The notes under the pieces: generated by a model
Databases searched by the model: none
Told to the model about the DNA's origin: nothing
What the model saw: the letters and a program-made list of their open reading frames with translations, nothing else
Made by a program: the position numbers and the translations under genes
Origin: Gossypium raimondii
Taxonomy: Eukaryota > Streptophyta > Magnoliopsida > Malvales > Malvaceae
Direction of reading: 5' to 3'
NCBI RefSeq assembly: GCF_025698545.1
Contig: NC_068576.1
Span: 50,688,390 to 50,752,389 of the forward strand
Length of the DNA stretch: 64,000 bases
Shown: in pieces, positions 57,921 to 64,000 of the stretch
Position numbering within the stretch: position 1 is the first letter of the stretch
How the letters are laid out: each line of letters starts with the position of its first letter

Positions 57921-58811
57921 AATAAAATTTGGGAATTGAATGGAAATGAAATAGAGAGAAAAGAGAAGGAAAAGAAAATGCTTTTGTAACATAACGATTG
58001 CTGGTGTGAAGAGGAAGAAAGAAAGGAAACACTTTTGGCGAAGAATTTGAGAGCATGCAGTGCAGACAGTGGAGGGAAAGTCCGGTTGGAGGATGATTCT
58101 ATGAAGGACTGACCGCACCATGTTATCTGGACCCATTTGGTCAGCTCAGTCTGGTCAATCCTTTTCTTTTTTCTTTTTTTAAATTACAAAATATTTTTAT
58201 ATAATTTAATAATAAAACATCTTTTACACTATAAAATTATTTAAAAAACATTGTTTTATTCTTTTTCAATCTTCTCTATTTTTTAGTTTATTTATAATTT
58301 TAATCCTCTATTGTATTAAAAGTTGAGATTTAATCTATACATTAATTCTCATATTTTTTATAATATTATTAGTTTACTAAAACATTTTAAAATTATTAAA
58401 TATTTACATTAATGCAAACTACTCTTTAGAAAAATTGGTCAAATGATTTAAATTTAATACAAAATTTGTATGGCAATTAAATACTCAAAAATAAATTTAA
58501 ATCAGCAAAATATATAAATTATATTAGATTAAAGCTATTAATATTAAATTTTAATTTGATATAATTATACACATTAAACTTAAATTGTGATTCATAAATG
58601 CATATATTTAAAATATATATACATACATGTATATTCATATTAGATTCATATAATTGATTGTGTATGTAATATATTATGCTAATTCAATAATGTTACTTAT
58701 AATTAGTGAAAATCAAATTAAAATAAAATTTTATTTATAAAATCGTACAAAATCAAAATCCAACCTTACATATCAAAATATAACATAGTCAACCAACTAA
58801 AACCATAAAAG
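57921..58811. other. intergenic
   Basis: Upstream side of the phosphatase pseudogene and 3' flank of the Derlin gene; strongly AT-rich from 58160 to 58760. No gene. Confidence 0.5.
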
Positions 58812-60444
58812 TTAATGCCCACTAAGACGGTAACTTTTCCCCCGAAATGCAACGCCCTCGTCTGAATTAGGCTGCCTTGCTGAATTATCGGTCTGGTTCT
58901 GCTCTGACGGCGCCGTAGTTGTTCTTGCTCGATTACCATCGAGTCGGTAGCTTCTTCCTCGGAAAGCAACTCCGGCAGAAGGGTCACGCTGCACTGGAGA
59001 GTTAACTTGGATTCCCTCCCCCCAGTACGCTACTAGTTTGTGTCTGCAAACGCTCATTAAGGACTATACCACACAGTTCAACATCCCACTAAAATTTGGT
59101 TAATCCATAAACATACATTTACTTCATGCCAAGCGGTTTAAGTTCCATCACGAGTGAGTTTGTTTCGATTATATTCATTGAAATTTATATCGTAAGCTGA
59201 AAAATAAACAATGGAAAGTAAGGATACACCCAAAGAGGGGTCTTGAGAACGTATTTGCCACCAGCAAGAGGATGAAGCACTGTTAGAAAGTAATAAAGAT
59301 GCCCTGCAACCATCCCTATTATATCTTCCATTAAAGAAGCCCCAAATATTAGATCCAAAGCTAGCAATGCCCATGGTAGATAAAATCCCTGCTTTGCCAA
59401 TATCCAACATTTAGAACCAGTTCTAAAAATAGCAATTCCAACTCCATACTACAGTTGTTATTTTGCAGTTTCGGCTCTTATCAACGTACCTTCAATGTTA
59501 CTACACCATAGATGCTAATTTGTGCATTTGGGAACTCACGGCTCCAAACGTAGACGATCATGAAAACCAGTGAACCGGCCATGAAAGGTGTCCATAGAAA
59601 TGGAATAGCAGCCATCACCTAAAGAATCAACCAGTAGTATGAAATTATTTTCAGTTTTTATATTTATATGTAGGTAAAGGTCGATTGGTATGCTAAATTC
59701 ACTTGTTACTAACCAAAAGTGACAGTGCTCCAAACATCAGCATCCAGACATAGTCTGCTGTTCTCTTGTCAAAAGGCCCTCTCTCTAGTAACACACCATA
59801 TCTTGCTCTGTCAAATTAAACTTTAAATGTTTTACACTATTTTCTTCTCCAACTAAATATGATACTGCAAGGTTTGTATCTTGATCTTGTGTCTGGATTA
59901 TTTGTCCATATATGGATAGAGAGGTATGATTCTTTAAATATGGAAAAGGTTAAGCATACTCGTATTAGACATATACTTGAGCCCACTAATTCTAGATAAC
60001 ATAGAAGAGAAGAGCCAAAAGATTTAGGTACTGACATCATTATAAGACGGATGGCGAAAAAGGGTGAAAATGGCCCAAGGAAGAAGAAGTTGGTGATGAG
60101 CCTCCAAACCTGCAACAAAAGAATATCAATGATGAACCACAAAAAAAAAAAAAAAAAAGAGCTCTCCAAGTTGTAAATTTGATTAAAAAAAAAGCTTACA
60201 AGTTTACCTGGAAACGTTTAAATACATCTTGGTAAGAGAGAGCTATGTTCCAGGGATCATAAAGGCCAAGATAGAGGGCGGAGGTGGTCATCGAACAGGC
60301 CACTCCATAGAACTTGCTCACAGGCGGCAACGATTGATAATATCTGATTATATTTGAAGCTAACACACAATTAGAACCAAAATATTAAAAGAAAAGTATC
60401 TAAATCAGACAAAGGAAGAAAGGTTACTGTGCTGGTGTAGACAT
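58812..60444 (-). CDS. DER1: Derlin-1-like ERAD membrane protein
   Basis: Rhomboid-fold pseudoprotease of the ER membrane that helps move misfolded proteins to the cytosol for degradation with the HRD1/CDC48 machinery. Exons (-): 60444-60428, 60343-60208, 60109-60036, 59807-59714, 59618-59490, 59388-59228, 59043-58812; GT-AG, phases agree, 280 residues. It starts MSTPAQYYQSLPPVSKFYGV, with SALYLGLYDPWNIAL, VWRLITNFFFLGPFS, FYLPWALLALDLIFG and AGHLYYFLTVLHPLAGGKYV segments typical of the Der1 family and several hydrophobic spans. The first exon codes only 17 nt. The C-terminal tail carries two copies of an AFRG-SYRL motif (AGVAFRGRSYRL and EGVAFRGKSYRL), resembling CDC48-binding SHP boxes. The exon-3 donor GTCAGT is the only nearby choice that keeps the frame. 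Confidence 0.95.
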
Positions 60445-61158
60445 TGCAGGAACAATTAATAATGCCTTGGGTTGTGCAAGATCATAAGAACATGATCATG
60501 GACTTGTAGTAGTGGTGGTGGAAATACCAATGGCGTGACTTTTGAGTTTGGCAATGATCAAGTCAAGATAAAAACCATAATATTCCAAGTCTTCTCTTTT
60601 AATTGTCCCAGCTTATTGGACCAACCATTCTATTGCAATACCCGATTGGTTCAGTGTTTGAAAATTTCTTGGTCTGACGAAGCCCACATAAATGACCAAT
60701 CATGGTCAATATTTATTGGTGGAATTCGTTATCTGGTCCATTTTTTATACACCATCGATATAATTTTTAAAATTCTAAGAGATTTTTTTTATACTAGGAA
60801 GCAATTAAATTATAATGGAAAAGGGGTTTACCGATCGAAATTTTAACTTCGTGTCAATTAACTTGAAACACAGACAAATTTGCTTCTGAGCCAATAACTT
60901 AATTGGTGGATTGAAGAGAATTAAAGGTAGATATCATGGAAAATCGAGAATTTATTATAAAACAAACTTTCGAGATAATATACAGTGCTCCATATTCATT
61001 CATAACTATATCAAATTCTTGTCCTATGATACCTTAAAAGCCCTGTTGATGTATATCAGCAATAACTAGACTAAATTTTGTTAATACAAAACGGTGTTGG
61101 TAGAATGTAAATTACTCAACTACTGCATGCTTTGATGAGAGCATGTTCCCTTTGTATC
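60445..61158. other. promoter side of Derlin, 3' side of ceramide kinase
   Basis: No gene recognised. A 103-codon open frame on the plus strand (60535-60846) has no domain and lies where the Derlin promoter is expected. Confidence 0.5.
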
Positions 61159-64000
61159 CTAAACTTCAGGACCAGATGCGAATAAGCAAATAAGGCCCCG
61201 AAATACTTGCGCTGAAAGTTTATGTGCTTGAAAAAGCTCACCATCCAGATTCCAGATACTCTCTTTGCCGATTGAAGTGAATGTAAATGCCGGGGTCTAG
61301 AAATAACATCAATAATGGGTTCAGAAAGAATTTCAGGGAACAACAGAAGACAAAAACATGGGAAGAACATATACCTTATGATGTTCCACAAAGTCGAAAT
61401 TCAGGGGGTTTCCACCTTTCCTTGCCAGCTGCGTAAGATGCCTGCAGGTATTGATTAAGAGCCATTACAGAAAAATGGTTTTCTAGACAATGAAGAACTA
61501 TGCAGAAACAGTACAAAATTTGCAAATGCACTGATGTAAAAGGAAATGAAAGGACCAAATAGAGATCCCAAAAATCCTTATTGAGAAAAGCAAATGCGGC
61601 AAATTACCAGAGATATAATGCATGAGGGCAGTCTTTAATTAATAAAAGATGTAGGAAACCATCTGAAAGGTGTGCATCAGCCACTAAACCGTCAGGTGCC
61701 CTTTCATTTCGGTTAGACATTATGGCAGCCCCAACACTAAGAAAACGCCCTTTAGATTTCAACCATCTTGCTTCTGGCGAACTTATTGCAGGCGGGCTTC
61801 TTATTGAAGAATAAACTGGCTTTGTATTACACACATCGCAATTAGCTTGGCAAATATTTCTTTCAGATTTTTTTCGTTTCAAGCTCCGCACCCTACTAAG
61901 CATCCTACTTCCATCTAAAATTGAACTATCTTTTTCTGATTCAACTTCCAGGTATCCTACTTCTGCTTCATATGACCTTTATGAAGAAAAGAGGTTATCA
62001 TGACTTTGCATAGTCAGCTAAATATCAAATATTAAAAGGTGGCATTTGCAATAATAATATTGCTCAGACATGCCCTGGGAAAGGGAAATCTCAAGCTGAA
62101 AATTAATGACAGACATTAACAAGCTAAAATGAAAATGAGATCTCTAGAAAGGTGAAGTTGTTTGAAGACTTCAAGTCAAATAATAGCAGCCAAATCCAGC
62201 TCAAATTTCTTACTAAAAAGGGGACAAAAATCTCGTCCTAAAGCAAAGCAAGGAGGTGAAGGGAAAATTCTTCCACGATGCATTATATACAAACAAAAAG
62301 AACCAGCTTCAAAGGCCTCACATAACTGAAGGGGAACTTATTGTAAATTTCAGACTTAACTGCAATTCTTCTATAACTAAATTGGAACAAATGCTTGAAG
62401 CTGATTACCTTATTGAATGCTATTGCCACCAAAACCTAACATCATTAATCTACAAACTCATTAAGTCTAGATGAAGAGAAATACCTGTGTTTCAAAAACA
62501 CTTTAGTTCCAGCATAATCATAACGTTTGGGGCCCATCCAGCGGTATTTTTCACTCTCTGTAATGACATCTCCATAAAATCCATACCTGATAAATTTCAC
62601 TGATGAGTTGCAAAGTGACAATGAGGGTAATTGTTAGAGCAACAAAAGAACACAAGCACACTAAAATGCCTTTCAATTATCATGACTGTGCTTGAAAGGT
62701 TATTAACCAGCAAACATGCATGCATTCAACAACATTTAAGACATTTATATGCCAATACTCTCACAAAACCATAACACTAGTTATGACAAGAAACTACCCA
62801 GCAAAAGAAGCCGCATAGCGTACACAAGGTTCAATCTTTGAGGTAGATGTAGTTTTCCATCTTACAACTTGAGCAACATCAAGGCACAACTTTTTACCCA
62901 GGATAATGTGCAGTGCAGACGTTATAGGATCTCGAGCACCAGTGGTGCTGCAATAAAGAAATCAACAAAACAATATAAGTAGAAAACAAATGACATCCAT
63001 GATTAGCTCCAACAATTTTCAGTTAGATATATGTTTTAAGCATGTCAGCACTACAAATCACATGCCATTTCCTCAAAGAGATGTGATACCTAACGAAAGT
63101 TGTTATTAGTTATTACCTTGGCTATAATTACATCAAAGCAAGGTTGTGGGGCGGATAATCTGGATAAAAATCCTAACATTTAGTACTTAGCATAACAGAT
63201 AGTTCCTAAGACTTAAATCCTTAGCATAAGGGGCAGCTCTTAAGAATTGGACCCTCAAGTCTATTTGCCACCCAAGACATAAACCACCCATGGAACCAGG
63301 GGCCCTACACTTGTAGACTAGGTGAGCTTAACATGTGAGGCATATAATACCAGAGGCAGAAAGAAACCACAACAGCAAAGAACTTTTTCAAATGCTATAA
63401 AATCCAATATTCCATCTAACATCATGTAAAACATCACATCTAAAACAAGAAAAAGGAAGAGAGACTTTTAGATCACATTTAGTTATATACGAGTATTTGA
63501 CAAGAAGAGGCCTTTTGATAGAAATCAATGTAACTTGAAGCCACCCAGTAATAATATTCAATTATTTCTTTAATGTTTTTCCCTCCCAATTTATCACCAC
63601 TTGCCACAGTGAGCAGCCACTTGGTGCAAAAATGTAAAAGCTTAGGGCAGTATCCATATCAGAAGGACAATTCAAAGTTAGGCAGGTGGACTGTATCCTG
63701 ATATTACAAATAGTCGCCCAAAATGCCTGCTGCATGCATCCACATGCAAGCTACAGACCTAGCCTTACTATGTTGAGCCCTAAAGAAGGAATATTCATAA
63801 GGATGGAAGAATATACCATATAACAATAGCATCTGTTGAACCTGCAGGAATTATTCCAAATCTAAGCCTTTGGTTAGGGAGTGGATTCTCAATTTGTTGA
63901 TCTGAATATCAAAAAATTTGTTTAGGTTTCAAGCATTGAAAATATGTAAACAATATAAAGAGACCATTTCCGCCACTGTATAGAGAGTTGCAAACAGAGT
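61159..64000 (-). CDS. ceramide kinase (ACD5-like), 3' part
   Basis: Phosphorylates ceramide to ceramide-1-phosphate at Golgi/endosomal membranes; the Arabidopsis counterpart ACD5 restrains cell death. Only the C-terminal half is in the window. Exons (-): a probable one from the window edge to 63965, then 63901-63817, 62947-62798, 62586-62485, 61976-61608, 61441-61375, 61296-61159 (TAG). Phases agree throughout. Landmarks: FGIIPAGSTDAIVICTTGAR (end of the diacylglycerol-kinase-type catalytic fold), YGFYGDVITESEKYRWMGPK, a cysteine motif in ICQANCDVCNTKP, GRFLSVGAAIMSNRNERAPD, GLVADAHLSDGFLHLLLI and the C-terminus GLICLFASGPEV. The CxxxCxxC-type cluster is a known ceramide-kinase feature. The exon at the edge uses a weak donor (GTCTCT). 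Confidence 0.92.

Noticed and set aside
60535-60846. 103-codon plus-strand open frame near Derlin
   Set aside because: It overlaps the expected Derlin promoter, with no domain or conserved motif.
1-64000. Gene cluster or coordinated pathway
   Set aside because: The genes belong to unrelated processes, and neighbours share no pathway beyond the tandem F-box pair.

Overview
This is an AT-rich nuclear segment of a eudicot plant. Intron-containing plant genes with GT-AG junctions sit in a background dominated by transposon remains. The repeat style (CACTA elements with GCGGCG/CGCCGC arrays, MULEs carrying a plant-mobile-domain leader, long LTRs with CACACGG/CCGTGTG motifs) and the protein types suggest Malvaceae, most likely cotton (Gossypium). 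That assignment is from memory and was not tested by a search.

Layout. 1-16.5 kb holds no gene I can support. It contains a long inverted duplication made from LTR-derived sequence (205-2730) with a MITE nested in it, a foldback element with a three-unit tandem repeat (4.7-6.3 kb), a small MULE carrying the start of a plant-mobile-domain (PMD) coding region (6945-7714), a solo LTR inserted in an older dispersed repeat (9946-11438), and a foldback MULE with a perfect 9-bp target duplication (15095-16402). The first gene is an intronless group IX-like ERF factor (16656-17366, +). A DUF676 lipase/esterase-like gene follows (19889-22679, -). From 23.5 to 31.8 kb lies a mosaic: a decayed Helitron helicase gene interrupted twice, once by a 6.85-kb CACTA element (23825-30672) and once by about 0.9 kb of plastid ycf2-derived DNA (about 30713-31648).

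The right half is more genic: WRAP73-like WD40 gene (34397-38217, -), a 2.76-kb solo LTR (40010-42773), two tandem F-box genes (43666-44886 and 45724-46935, +), a membrane-anchored TMKL1-like pseudokinase (48086-49955, -), a gene-poor stretch with a third solo LTR (55015-55584), an acid-phosphatase pseudogene (56977-about 57920, -), a Derlin-1-like gene (58812-60444, -), and the 3' part of a ceramide kinase gene (61159 to beyond the window end, -).

The genes do not form a functional cluster. They are independent housekeeping, signalling and regulatory genes: ERAD (Derlin), sphingolipid phosphorylation (ceramide kinase), microtubule/centrosome-type scaffold (WRAP73), ubiquitin-ligase adaptors (F-box), and transcription (ERF). 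I found no convincing undescribed system. The most unusual structure is the Helitron/plastid/CACTA mosaic, where the helicase reading is recognisable on both sides of the plastid insert.
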